Source of the DNA: Gnetum montanum
Taxonomy: Eukaryota; Streptophyta; Gnetopsida; Gnetales; Gnetaceae
DNA length: 64,000 nucleotides
NCBI GenBank assembly: GCA_015680685.1
Contig: MNCI01025195.1
Coordinates: 6,477-70,476 of the forward strand
Direction of reading: 5' to 3'
In this document: positions 23,381-35,564 of the stretch, piece after piece
Numbering within the stretch: the stretch's first letter is position 1
How the letters are laid out: every line of letters starts with the position of its first letter
Translations under genes and position numbers: made by a program
Notes under the pieces: model-generated
Told to the model about the DNA's origin: nothing
Seen by the model: the letters and a program-made list of their open reading frames with translations, nothing else
Database searches by the model: none

Positions 23381-24420
23381 CCTTCTTTTATTCCTAATTT
23401 CTCATAAAAGTTATCCAAGGCCTTATGTTTGGCTTTAGCTATTGCTATAGTTGCCTCCCTTTTTGCATTTTTGTATATTAGCCTATTTTCTTAGCAATTG
23501 CTTTGCTGCCATTCCTTAAAGTACCTTTTTTTTAAATTTTGGATAGTGTGTTACACTTCATCACTATACCAACATGTCTCCTTTGGGATGTAGTTTTTGT
23601 CTTTCATTTCCCCCAAAATGTTCTTTCCAATTTTTTGTATGGAAATTTCCATCTGACCCCATATTAAATTTGTAGAGTAATCTCAATTCCAAATTCCTTT
23701 CCAAAGTAATTGTTCTCTAAAGAAGGTGATATTATCTTCTTTCAAATTTTACCATTTTATGCATTTAGTCCTTTTCGTATGTTACTTTTAAAGCTTTGTA
23801 TACCTAAATCCATGATCATTAGTTGATGTTGAGGTACAAGACACTTATTTCAATTGCCATGGTAATATACTTGTACTACTTTATCTTTGACAAATTAATC
23901 GATGATGATGTCTGCTATATTTTGGTGATTTTCTTTTCTTGATTAGAAAAGTTTGTAACCCTAGCCTAAATCTTTAGCTTTTTTCCTTTTCCATCTTGTT
24001 TTTTAGAGGCATGTAATGTAGATTCTTCATATTTTCATAGAGTCAGTAATTTTAGAGGTCTTTTTATTAAGACTAATGTTTCATGTTGCTAATTGAAATT
24101 TCTATCACTAGACTTGCTTCTTGCCTATACCTGTCCTTGATGTAAAAACCCTTGTCTAATTTTCACAACATCCAAACACCAATGTTATGTGTTGTTTTCA
24201 AAAGATACCCTAGCAAGTCATTATCTCTTATAACTGTTGTCTGTTGCTTTGGAGGAATGCCCTAACATTTGCAAAATTTGAAAAAGAATTCATCCATGAG
24301 ATTTTGTAACTCTTTCTTTCATATCCAAGTTTGGGACCAAGGTTGGTGAAGTTTATCAAAAAGCTTTATCTATAAGATATTTCATATGTAAGTAGCAACA
24401 TGTATTCATCTATGAATTTG
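23381..24420 (-). pseudogene. LINE fragment, endonuclease to RT linker (RTE-like)
   Basis: On the minus strand I read KDLG*GYKLFQSRKENHQN and PQHQLMIMDLGIQSFK in the endonuclease C-terminal part, then a basic helical linker with KRYFKEWQQ, IYKNAKREATIAIAKAK and DNFYEKLGIKEG. These resemble plant RTE-type LINEs, where the linker precedes the reverse transcriptase. The fragment stops at the E2 LTR, and the RT that should follow is not on the other side of E2 at the corresponding position. Frameshifts and stops are frequent. Confidence 0.65.
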
Positions 24421-25278
24421 TTTGAGTTCCTTCTTAAAATCCAAAGGATCTTAGTAAATGTAAATATAAAGTTTGAACTTCAAAATCATTAAGGGTATTA
24501 TTTAGAATTTGAAATCATATACAATAGAACCAAGAAAAAATGTGAAACAATGGTCATTAATTAAAATAATATTATTTTATTGGTATAGAAAATAAATATC
24601 ATTAGCCAAGTAGCAAATTTAAAATTATTTGAAGCATGATTTAATTATGAAAGTTTAATTTGCAATTTTGCAACCATAATAAAGAGGTGCAAGCCATAGG
24701 TCATTTGGCATGCTTGTAAAATGCTTTTTTGTTCTTGGAAAATGCTCTTTGTCCTTGTGTTCCTAAAGATTTAGGGGAAAAAAGCTGAAAGCTAAATGTT
24801 GGAAATGTTATTAAGCTCTAGTTCTTATGCTTAGCTCATTAGTCTGTTATGCTCACCCTCTATGTCTTATATACTTATAATAACGGCACTTTTGAGTTCT
24901 TTTTATCCATGATATTTTTGTTGTGTTAGTGCAACACAATAAGATCATCTTTCAAATGTTCCCATGATTTGTATAATTTTCCATTATCATTAATATGTTC
25001 TACAAACAGTATAAGTAGATGGAAGGAGTAATGCATGATACTGTATTCAGAATAAATGCCAATGCTAGGCAGAGGCTGAGGTAGCAAGGAGGTAGCCTCT
25101 GGAGGAAGAGCAAGCCAGCGACGGCCCTGCCATTCATTTATTATTTATTCAGACACATGGGAATGATGCATGTGATGGTGGTGGGGTGGGGAATTGGAAA
25201 TGGAAGGGCAAGGAAAATGCAAGAGCAAGAGCTAAATAAGTGCTAAGTAATTGATCTGCAAAATTCAAGTGAAATTAA
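24421..25278. other. AT-rich intergenic stretch and 3' flank of the thaumatin-like remnant
   Basis: From 24421 to about 24990 I see only AT-rich sequence. From about 24990 to 25278 base composition rises in G+C; on the minus strand this is the region just after the thaumatin-like stop codon, with AATAAATAATAAATG near 25150 as a possible polyadenylation signal. Confidence 0.45.
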
Positions 25279-25403
25279 TTAACCGCAGAAGGAGATGCGG
25301 TAGTTACCATTGAAGGGGCAGGTGAAGGTGGAGGAAGTATCATCCATGGCGTAGGTATAAGCCTGGTGGCATTGGCCTTGAAGAATCAGCCGTAAATGCC
25401 AAT
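25279..25403 (-). pseudogene. Thaumatin-like protein (PR-5) C-terminal remnant
   Basis: The minus strand encodes [20 protein letters not shown] and NYRISFCG followed by a TAA stop at 25281-25279. This is the C-terminal signature of thaumatin-like proteins, secreted pathogenesis-related proteins of plants, including the last three conserved cysteines and the AYxYAxDD motif. Just upstream the expected FFKAN reads in another frame (TTC TTC AAG GCC AA), so one base is missing, and the codon before it is TGA where an Arg codon would be usual. The rest of the gene (over 80% of the usual length of about 225-245 residues) is gone: the chromovirus E5 LTR begins here. It is the only host-gene trace in the window and is non-functional. 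Confidence 0.75.
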
Positions 25404-27566
25404 ACTTGTGTATTTTGGGTTGACTAGATTTTTCTATGTATTATGATTAAATGTTTAAATACTTTATGTATAAGAAATATGCTTTAAAATACATGTTGTG
25501 AATGTTTTAAAATAATAATAATAATAAATATAAGCAAAAAGAAAATATTTCGTATTCTATTTCAACAAAGATTTGAGAAGCAAAAGAAAAACAGAGGACA
25601 ATACTCTAAGATGTGCATCAAGAGCTGAAATAGGTATATTGAGATGTATATGATTTTTAAAAAAATGCAAAAGAATGTTCATTATTAAGGAACTTGGCCT
25701 ATGAATCAAGTTGGAGGAACCTAAGCCATGAATTAGGGATATTGTGTGCAAATGTAGTAGCTTTATATTTTATTTTATTTTATTTTACTCTAAAGTATAA
25801 GTATCCTCTCCATGGTTGTAGAAAGGTCATGTGATGACCTTTCAATGCTCATAAGACAATGGTAAAATTCACATCACTAATGATCTATAAAGGAGGGTGT
25901 CTTATTTGATTATGTATCCTGAACTATCCTTATCATGAGTCTATTTTGAAAACTCTTTCCTTACATCTTATGATAATTCGAAATGATAAAGAGCTAGATA
26001 TTATGCTGGAAGGTTTTGAATTATCAAGAGGAATTGAACCTAAGATCTAGCAAAATTTGAATTTTGAAATATCAAAAAATTGTTGATTTAGGAATTGCTC
26101 TGGCAACTTGTGAATATACATATTTTATTGTTTGTGATCATGAAGAGAATTAAACTCATGACTCATTACTAGGAAAAAAAATAGAGAACTCTAAAAGGAA
26201 AGAAAAGAAAACAAACACTTCCTAAGAAAGAGTCACTTACAAGAAACCATCCATTATCTTGTATTCCACCTACAACTAGGGAGAGGAGGAGAGGGAAAAA
26301 AAACACAAGGAAAAATAGTTGAGCAGAACAAAAAATAAAAAATAAAATAAAATAAGGGATACAGTAGCAGGGAGTGTGGTTGGGAAGGAAGAAAAGAATA
26401 TGGCTACTATAGAAGATAGTAAGGAGAAAAAAAAACACATGCTGCATAGCAATCCAATATTTTGATAATTCCTCCTAGTAAGGAAGATATCTAAGCAAGG
26501 TGGTAAAAGGATCCATCTCTGTTATTTTTGATAATGGCCAACAAGAGCTAATTTTCTCAAACTTCTCTGTTCTTGCATTCCTAATTGCCTTCACAATGCT
26601 TGTATGAAATTACCAAGATTGTTATTGTAAGATTAGATTGTTGAAACATTTATTACTTTTTTTTCTTTAATCTCTTCATCCATCTTTGTACTCTCACACC
26701 TAAATGACTTGGATGAGAGTTGTTTCCGTAATGATTTAGAAACACCCATAACAATTTGCGGCATTTTTGACAAAGGATTACCAACAGGGACCAAGGATTC
26801 TTGATATGAGGATTGGTACTGCCAGCTGAAAGTGAGAGTATTCTTGGGGCTATTAATAATTGTGAATGTTTTAAAATTGTTGAATTCTTGGGTTTTTGTT
26901 GAAATTTGGTTAATGAACCCTCCCCCTTTGAATGCATAAATCTTGGATCTGAATCCTAAATTATATTTTTTTCCTATACCTTCTCAAGTCTAATTTTGAT
27001 ATCTTTCTATAAGTTGATGGAGTGGGGGAAAACCTAGGATGTTGATTTATGGTTGTGATCTATCTATTCTCTACTCTTAAACATATGAATTTCCTAATTA
27101 AATGTTTAATGGTAAAATAGTTACAAGAGTTAAATTCAAATGATCTTGTTTTGTGTGTTGCTGGAAATTATAAAATATTATTATGTAATTGAAAAAATCT
27201 AAAATTATTAATTTATCTTCCTTTATGGTCATTTCTTTGGTTTACAAATGTGTCAATGATCATGATTAGATATTTCTTCTTACGTTAAATGAAAAAAATT
27301 TTGATTTTTTATAATCTAATGAATCTTGCATAGATATTTTACTATGGCTATTTCATTTTGAAATTATCTCTAAATTTTTAAATTTAATATTGATTGACCT
27401 ATTTCAGAGCTAAATCTAGGCATCGTTGATTTTGTTTTAATTTATAGGTTAATGTTAGTTTAATTGATGTAGAAAAAAAGCTACTTGGACATTTTCTTCT
27501 TTCAACTAGCTTTCTTTTTGGAGGGCTTCAAGTGTTAGCTTTTGCTCCCTATGAATGGGTATTACA
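25404..27566 (+). repeat. E5 (chromovirus) 5' LTR, 5'-truncated
   Basis: It matches the 3' LTR at about 31935-33991 along its length, including the AATAATAATAATAAATAT run and the polypurine-rich A/G blocks. About 140 bp present at the start of the 3' LTR (31792-31935) are missing here, where the thaumatin-like remnant begins. It ends in CTATGAATGGGTATTACA before the primer binding site. The short hydrophobic frame at 26169-26447 is an accident of A/T-rich LTR sequence. Confidence 0.82.
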
Positions 27567-27567
27567 A

Positions 27568-27584
27568 TTTGGTATTAGAGAGCT
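27568..27584 (+). other. E5 primer binding site (initiator tRNA-Met type)
   Basis: TTTGGTATTAGAGAGCT resembles TGGTATCAGAGC, the usual plant tRNA-iMet site, with a C-to-T change and a 2-base insertion. This separates E5 from the tRNA-Asp family around it. Confidence 0.7.
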
Positions 27585-27949
27585 AGGTTTGGCTTTCTTT
27601 TACTTTCCTTCAAACCTCTTATGAAATATAAATTTGTGCATTGTTTGATGTGATGTTGGTCTATCTTCCATATCCCTAAATTGAGAAGAAATTACTTCAG
27701 TGTTGATTTGGAATACTTTATCATGGCAACTAAAGCATAACTTTCAAAGTGTGTACAAGCCTTTGAATAGTAAGTACAATGAAGACTTACATGAGGAATA
27801 AGCATGATGCCAGTTCTAACAACCAAGAGAATAAGCATCCTCAACATTGGCAAGAGGCCTTTGTAGCACTTTCCCATTCTGTCACTTTGCTTACTAAAAC
27901 TATACAACAAAATATATAGCCAATAATATAGAATCATGAGGAAAATGAG

Positions 27950-28800
27950 CTAGGATAGTATCAAAATGAAGTGAATAATGGGGTTGTCAAGTTACAAGAA
28001 TTTTTGAAGTGCAAGAAACCATCATTTGATGGAGTTTCAAGTAGAGAGCAAGCTAAATCTTGGCTATTTAGGATGAATGATTAGTTTAAATTGTTACATA
28101 CAAATGCTAGAGAAAGAATTCTTTTTGCAACTCATGTTTTGATAGGTGATGCTGCCAATTGGTGGAGAACTAAAAGGTAAAAATTCATAATGAAGGTGTT
28201 GAATGAAATGAATTTGTACAATTGTTTAGAACAATATATATTTCAAAAGAACATGTGGAACAAAAAAGATGCGAATACTTGCACCTATAACAAGGGTCCA
28301 AGAATGTGGTTGAATATGAACATGAGTGTGTTAATTTGATGATGTATACACAAGAGATTCTAGAATACATGAGAATTAGAAATGTTATCAATGGCTTGCA
28401 TCATTCAGCCCAAGAAAAATTTAATTTGTTCAAGTTGGATAACTTATCAACAGTTATTGATAAAGCTAAACTTGTGGAAGCTGAATTCATTAAGAAGAGT
28501 AAATTACTATTAACAAACTAGAAAGGAATTGATGCCATGGGAAAATCACAAATTAAGGACAAATTTAATAGCAAAAATTTTGATAAATCCATCACTATAT
28601 CTCAAAAATCTAGGCAACAATTTAAAGCACCAAGAAGTCAAGGATTAGATGGAAAAAAATTTAATGAAAGAAATCAAATGGGAATGATGCAAAGTGAAGG
28701 ATCAACTCTTATAGGGCCAATGGAGTGTTTTTTGACATGTGGAGGAGCCCATTTTTAGGCTCAATTCCCACAAACAAAGGCTCTTGAAGGAAAAGGATAG
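27950..28800 (+). pseudogene. E5 gag, degraded chromovirus
   Basis: Readable parts are FLKCKKPSFDGVSSREQAKS, then ILFATHVLIGDAANWWRTK (capsid core, about 28010-28180) and NVINGLHHSAQEKFN (28380-28430). A remnant of the zinc knuckle lies at about 28725-28757 (CFLTCGGAHF, with the spacing disturbed). The Gag core of chromoviruses has the same AxxLxGxAxxWW motif. Stops and frameshifts occur throughout. Confidence 0.78.
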
Positions 28801-31780
28801 ACATCTCCAACCACTAGCTAGCAAACTTCTCACCAATTATATGCTATTACAAATGTTCCAACAAGTGTGCAATATCAAGCATTAATCCAAGAAATAATAG
28901 GCATAATTCATTCTCAATTTGTTCCCATCCTTTTTGATAGTGGATCAACAAATTCATTTATATCAGATTCTTTGGTTAAAGACTAGGGAGTAAAATTCAT
29001 CTCTTACCATATATGGAAAAAGTGGAATCAACTTTAGGTGACCATAAAGCCTTAAAATATTTTGTGCCTAGTTGTGAGATAAAAATCATGAATTAGCCTT
29101 ATGTTATGGACTTTCTTGTTATGAATTTGGGATCATACAATGTGGTTTTGGATATGGATTGATTGGTGAAAAATAAGGCAAAAATTGATTATGGATAGAA
29201 TTGCATAGAAATTAACAATGGAGAAATAAATCAAAAAATTTTCTGTCAACCTTAGGATTGCTCAAGAAACATTATATCTACAAAAAAAATGGTGTAATAA
29301 ATGCAAACAGCAAAAGCAAAAAAATTTGATTCAATTGTATGCAACTAACAATGATAATAATTGCCAATAGGAGAAAACACCGTTGGACTATCTAGTTGTA
29401 GATGAATTCAAAGATGTGTTTATTAATGAGTTACCAGGTATGCCATCAAAAAGAAAGGTAGAGTTTGGTATTGAAATTCTTCTAGGGAGTGCTCCAGCTT
29501 CAAAGGAACCATATAGAATGTCACTAGCTAAGATGCATGAGTGAAAAACCCAACTTGAAGACCTATTGAAGAAGGAATTCATTAGACCTAGTGTGTTACC
29601 TATTAAAGAAGAAAGATCAAATCTTATGACTATGCATTGATTATTGACAACTAAACAAGGTAACCATTGAGAATAAATGTTCTCTTCTAGGAATTAATGA
29701 CCCTTTTGATTAGCTAAAATAGGCAAAGGTATTTTCAAAAATTAATTTAAAGTTAGGATATTACCAACTAAGAGTCAAAGAAGAAGACATTTCAAAAATA
29801 GCCTTTTGAATAAGGTATGAACATTATGAACTTACTATTATGCCTTTTGATCTAACTAATGCTCCAGTTGCCTTTATGAGCATGATGAATCATATTTTTT
29901 AGTCATTTTTGGACTAGTTTGTATTAGTGTTTATAGATGATATTTTGATATATTCTAAGACAGTTGAGGAACATGAGCAGCACCTAAGGACAATCCTACA
30001 AACCCTTAGGATACATAAGTTATATGCAAGTAAGAGCAAGTGTGCATTTTGACAATATGAAATAAGGTTTCTTAGTCATGTCTTATCAGAAAAAGGGTTA
30101 CCCATTGATCTAGATAAAATTGATGTAATAATTAGTTAGCCTTAGCCTAAGAATGTTATAGAGGTAAGAAATTTCTTAGGGTTAGTAGGTTACTATTGTA
30201 GGTTTTAAAAGATTTTTCAAAAATTTCAACCCCTTTGACATCATTGCTAAAGAAGAATAATTAGTTCCAATGGTTAGAATTAGTTCCAATGAGGCAAAGA
30301 TGTTTGTTAGAATTCCTGTGTGATTATGATTTTGAGCTCCTTTATCATGAGGGTAGAGGAAATAAGGTGGTATATGCTCTTAGCCAAAGGAGGTATGTTA
30401 AGAGAACATTTTTAATTTAAAGTACAATTGTTGATTTGATTAGAAAGGAACTAGAAAATGATAAGTATTTTTGCTAAGAAATTTGAAAAGAGGAACCTAG
30501 GTCAACTGGAAAATGGATTTAAAATTACTGTTGATGGTTTGCTACTCTTCTAAGATCATTTATATGTTCCAACCAATGTAGAACTTAGAAATTTGGTAAT
30601 GCAAGAACACCATAAAATAGTTTATACAAGTCATCCAAGGACAACAAAAATGCTACATGGAATCAAAGAATAATTTTGATGGCCTAGAATGAAAAAGGAT
30701 GTTGTTGAGTTTATGGAAAGGTGTTTAACATGTTAGCAAGTTAAGGCTAAACATCAAGTACTAGTAGGTCTTTTACAACCACGTAGTTCTTGGAGGATAT
30801 GATTCCATAATGGTGGTAGTTGATAGGTTGCCAAAGTCTCATCAAAGTGAAATCAAATTATGATGCTAGAAAGATTATGAAAATTTATATTCAAGAAATA
30901 GTTAGATTGCATGGCAAACCTAAGAAAATCATTTTAGGCAAGGATCCAAAGTTTACATCTCATTTTTGGCAAGCTATCCAATAAGCTCTTATAACAAAAC
31001 AAAATTTTAGCATAGCCTATCATCGACAAATTGATGGTCAAGTTAAAAGAACAAATTAGGTGGTAGAAGATATTTTAAGAACTAATGTATTGGATTATCA
31101 TAAAACTTGGAATAAGGTATTTCCTTTGGTAGAATTTTCCTACAATAACAACTACCAAAGTAGCATTGAAATGGCACCTTATGAAGCCTTGTGTGGTAGA
31201 AAATGTAGAGTTCCTAGCTCTTGGGATCAGCTTGAGGAAAAATTAATTTTTGGGCTTGAGATGATTTTGGATTTGTAGCTAAAGGTGAATTAAATTAAAA
31301 AGAGACTAAAGCAATCACAAGATAGAAAAAAGAGTTACATAGATAATAGGAGGGACCTAGAATCTTTTGTTAGAGATAAAAGTATTTCTAAAAGTCCAAC
31401 CCTTTAAAAATGTCATTAGAGGTGTTAAAAGGAATAAACTTAAACCTAGATTTATTGGCCCTATTGCTTATAGAATAGCTTTACCTCCTAGTTTACCATC
31501 TTTACATAATGTTTTTCATGTTTTTATGTTAAGGAGGTATGTTTATGATTCTAAGCATTGTTTGTGATGGGAAAACCTTCAAGTCAGCCCAAATTGTACT
31601 ATCCAAGTTCAACCAATCCAAATTTTAGACCAAAGGATGATCAATCTTAGGCACCATACACTACGCCAAGTTTAGCTTGATTGGAATGAGGATGGATTTG
31701 AAACCTCTTGGAAAATGGAGGATGTGATTAGAGAGAACTATGCCCACCTATTTAAATATTTTTTGGAGGAAATGTCTTAA
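28801..31780 (+). pseudogene. E5 pol, Tekay-like chromovirus with RNase H deletion
   Basis: Protease: FVPILFDSGSTNSFIS, with the catalytic DSG at 28936-28944. RT: DEFKDVFINELPGMPSKRKV at about 29400, then MPFDLTNAP and [10 protein letters not shown] (FIDD at 29930-29941). The RNase H is nearly gone: the sequence jumps from NNFQW-like residues at about 30270 to YDFELLYHEGRGNKVVYALS at about 30325, so the catalytic body is deleted. Integrase: a Zn-binding region (about 30600-30760) and YHRQIDGQVKRTN to SYNNNYQSSIEMAPYEALC (31018-31180). C-terminus: GPY-like LKPRFIGPIAYRI (31440) and a chromodomain-like end, SWKMEDVIRENYAHLF (31710-31757), which points to the Tekay/Del clade. Many stops; inactive. 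Confidence 0.8.
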
Positions 31781-31791
31781 GGGGAGAAGGA
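31779..31791 (+). other. E5 polypurine tract
   Basis: AAGGGGAGAAGGA lies immediately before the LTR start TGTAATGAAC. Confidence 0.75.
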
Positions 31792-33991
31792 TGTAATGAA
31801 CCACTTCTCATTGAGGTTTTGCATTAATGATTGTAATAGTCTTTATGCAGATTTGTGTGCATGTTTTGTTGATAAGTTGTGTGTGTGCTTTGTTTGGACT
31901 ATAGTGGAAATGGTTAAGTAGAATAGTAATAAATTTGTTGACCATATTTTTATATGTATTATGATTAAATGTTTAAATACTTTATGCATAAGAAATATGG
32001 TTTAAAATATATGCTATGAATGTTTTAAAATAATAATAATAATAAATATATTGAAACAAATATTTTCTATTCTATTTGAAAAGAGATGCTGAGAAACAAA
32101 AGAAAAATGGACACTACTCTAAGGTGTGTCTCAAGAGCTAAAATAGGTATGTTGAGAGGTAAATGATATAGAAAAGGAATGCAAAAGAATGTTCATTATT
32201 AAGGAACTTGACCTATGGATCAAGTTGGAGGAACCTCACCCATGAATCAGGGATATTATGTGCAAATACCATAGCTTTATATTTTATCTAAATGTGATGC
32301 ATGGTTCTTTTTAGTTTAAAATAGAGTATAAGTACCCTCTCCATGGCTATGGAAAGGTCATGTGATGACCTATCAAGGCTTGTAAGACAATGGGAAAATT
32401 CACATCGTTGATGACCTAAAAAGGAAGGTGCCTTATTTGATTACGTATCCTAAACTGCCTTTATCATGAATCTATTTTGAAAACTCTTTCCTTGCATCTT
32501 ATGAAAATTTTGAATGATAAAAAGATAGATATTATGTTGAAGTGTTTTGTAATTATCAAGAGGAATTGAACCTAAGATCTAGCAAAATCTAAATTTTAAA
32601 ATATCAAAAACTTATTGATTTAGAAATTGAACCTACAACCTATGAATATACATATTTTATTAATTGTGATCATGAAGAGAATTGAACTCATGACTCATTG
32701 CTGAGAAAAAAAATACAAAACTTTAAAAAGAAAGAAAAGAAAATAAATAGTTAAAAAAAGGAGTTAGTTACAAGAAACCATCCATTATGAATTATTCCAC
32801 CTACAAATAGGGAGAGGAGGAGAGGAGAAAAAATACACAAGGAAAAACAAGCTCAGTAGGATAAAAAAAAAAGGAGGATTCAAAAGTAGGGAGTGTGGTT
32901 GGGAAGGGAGAGAAGATTGTGGTTACTATAGGAGATATCAAGGTGAAAGAAAATAAGTGCTTCATAACAATCCAATATTTTGATAATTTGTCCTAGTAAG
33001 AAACATATATAAGAAAGGAGGTAAAATGATCCATCTCTGTTATGTTTGATAATGGTCAGTAAGGGCTGATTTTCTTAAACTTCTCTCTTCTTGCTTGCCT
33101 AACCACCTACACAATGCTTGTGTGAAATTATCAAGATTGTTATTGTAAGCTTATATTTTGGAAATGTTTATTACCTTTTTTGGATCTCTCCACCCATCCT
33201 CTGCACTCTCACACATAAATGACTTAGATGAGAGTTGTTTCTATAATGATTCAAAAACACCCATAACAATTTGGGGCATTTTTAGAAAAATATTACCAAT
33301 AGTGGCCAAGGATCCCTAATATGATAATTGGTATTTCCAATAGAAAGTGAGAGTATCCTTGGGCCCATTGATAATTTTGAATGTTTTAATGAACCCTCCC
33401 CTTTTGAATGCATAAATATTGGATCTAAATCTTGAATTATACTCTTCCTATACCTTCTCAAGTCTTATGTTGATATCTTTCTATAAGTTGAAGAAGTGGG
33501 GGAAAACCTAGGATGTTAATTTATGATTGTGATCTATCCATTCTCTGCTATTGAACATATAAATTTCTTGATTAAGTGATTAATGGTAAAATGGTTAAAA
33601 GAGTTAAATTCAGATGATCTTGTTTTGTGTGTTGCTACAAATTATAAAATATTATTATGTAATTGGACAAATCTAAGATTTTTAATTTATCTGCTTTGTG
33701 ATCATTTCTTTGGTTTACAAATGTGTAAATGATCTTGATTAGATATTTCTTTTTAGGTTAAATAAAAAAAGTCTGATTTTTTTAATTTGATGAATCTTTC
33801 ATAGATTTTTACTATGGTTGTTTCTTTTTAAAATTATTTCTTAATTCTTAAAATTAATATTGATTAACTTGTTTCAGAGCTAGATCTAGACATTGTAGAT
33901 TTTGTTTTAATTTTATAGGTTAATGTTAGTTTGATTGTTGTAGAAAGAAATCCACCTATGCATTTTCTTCTTTCAACTAGCTTTCTTTCTT
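31792..33991 (+). repeat. E5 3' LTR, 3'-truncated
   Basis: It begins TGTAATGAACC after the polypurine tract and matches 25404-27500. The last 50 or so bases seen in the 5' LTR (27515-27566) are missing; similarity ends at CAACTAGCTTTCTTTCT. The element therefore has lost both outer borders and no target duplication can be defined. Confidence 0.82.
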
Positions 33992-34185
33992 GATTATAAT
34001 ATCTTGATTATATTTAATGTTCTTAAATGTGGTATTCTTCTTCAATATTTATTCTTCATGACAAAATTTAACTCTTAAATAATAAGAAAATTTGAGTTAT
34101 GTAAACATTTCAACTAATAAGATCCCATTCATGCTTGCTAATTGTGCATAGAAAATGATAAGGAATAGCAGCATGACAAATTAAC
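33992..34185. other. Unassigned AT-rich stretch
   Basis: I see no gene or repeat signature here between the E5 3' LTR and the LINE fragment. Confidence 0.4.
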
Positions 34186-34696
34186 GCCTTTATGATACTA
34201 TTCAAATAGGGATGTTTGTTTTACTTCTTCATTTTTTCAAAGTTTTTGAAATACTGCTTGCTTTACCAAAATTTAAACTTACTTTGAATTAAAATAAAGA
34301 ATGTATTCTTGAATATTCCATTTATTAAACTATAAAAATTTCTTATGAAGCCCTTTTTTATCATGAGTTTTCATCATTTTCTTTTTGAGAGTATTTAGCC
34401 TTGATGATCTATAAAGATCATGAGTGTAGGCTATAGACTAATAAATAGCTTCAACTTATAGTGACATCATCTCTACTTTAAGAAGTATAATGTCATATAG
34501 TGTTTATCTCTTCACTTTAATTCATCAATCATGAAAAGCATTTAAAATTTTTCTATCTATTTTTAATTTTTATTTTATAGAGTAAGATCCACCCATAAAG
34601 AATAGTTTATTGAATAATTGCACGATAAAGTTATTTTTAGATATTTCAAGCCAAAATAGATTTCTTCTTCCATTTTTTTTAAATCAAATACAACTT
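34186..34696 (-). pseudogene. LINE fragment, downstream of RT (copy 2)
   Basis: It matches 9745-10250. On the minus strand it continues the LINE reverse transcriptase reading at 36290-35565, from which it is separated by the solo LTR at 34697-35564. Reading frames are heavily broken. Confidence 0.55.
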
Positions 34697-35564
34697 TGAT
34701 GAATAGCAGGTACCCCCTATGCCTAACCATAAAAATCACAAATTTTCACATGTAATCCAATTAAATTCCTTGAATGAAACTAGCATGGTATCTAGATCAT
34801 TAAACATTGACTATAGGTTGCTATCTTCTCACTTAGACTAATGTTAGCTTTATGACGTATGGTTTGGTCCAAAGTGAGGTATATGATTGTAGATGTTGTT
34901 GTGGCCTTAAACTAATCTTAACAATATTATAGAAGTTAATTATCTAATCTAATTAATAANAATCTTAACAATATTATAGAAGTTAATTATCTAATCTAAT
35001 TAATTACAAGAAAATAAATTCTAAACTAGCATGAGGATGATGAGTGTCTATTCCTAGCTTGTCATACACATCCTAAACTCATGTATCCACTGCTAGGATT
35101 ACAAGCATTATGATATTAAGTGAACCAAGCAATAACGCTACTAGGATTACCAATTGAACACATGTTTATGATTGAAATTGGTCATGCTCATTTTGTCGAT
35201 TGATTAACATGCATGGAAATGTAAATTTTAATCTATTCTGAGTGCTATAAAGAGTTCCAAGAATCTCATCTTTATTGATAGCAGATCAAGGCATTCAAGT
35301 ACATTGATGTTTGAATAAGGATTTGTACAATCCTTGAAGTCCTAATGTGGGCACTTAGAAAATATTCTAACTCTTGTGAAAAAAAATTACAAGAGTTTAT
35401 CTACACTATTAACTCTATGATGTCATAAATGTGGTGGGTACATGCATTTATATAGGCAAATATAGACAATACGTCAATGTATATGCATTGATGCATCAAC
35501 TCATGTGTTGATGATAATGCATCAACGCATGCCCGTCGATGTAGCCCAACTTTGCAATTCATCA
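34697..35564 (-). repeat. Solo LTR, type b
   Basis: Borders TGATGA and CATCA (read on the minus strand) are flanked by AACTT (34692-34696) and AGCTT (35565-35569), a 5-bp target duplication with one G/A difference. TATA (minus) is at 35447-35454, and 19 bp beyond it is the near-palindrome TCAATGTATATGCATTGA (35474-35491), with further GATGCATCAAC repeats to 35530. It contains a local 46-bp duplication around an N. Confidence 0.82.
34914..35006. other. 46-bp direct duplication around a single N (assembly artefact)
   Basis: The sequence at 34914-34959 is repeated at 34961-35006 with the lone N at 34960 between the copies. The type b LTR at 10251 has this stretch only once, so the duplicate most likely comes from joining overlapping contig ends. 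Confidence 0.75.

Noticed and set aside
25500-25530. AAT microsatellite as a separate feature
   Set aside because: It is part of the E5 LTR; the same run occurs at the matching place in the 3' LTR (32030-32045).
26169-26447. Hydrophobic minus-strand frame that could be read as a membrane protein
   Set aside because: It lies in the E5 LTR, arises from A/T-rich sequence, and the sister LTR does not keep the frame.
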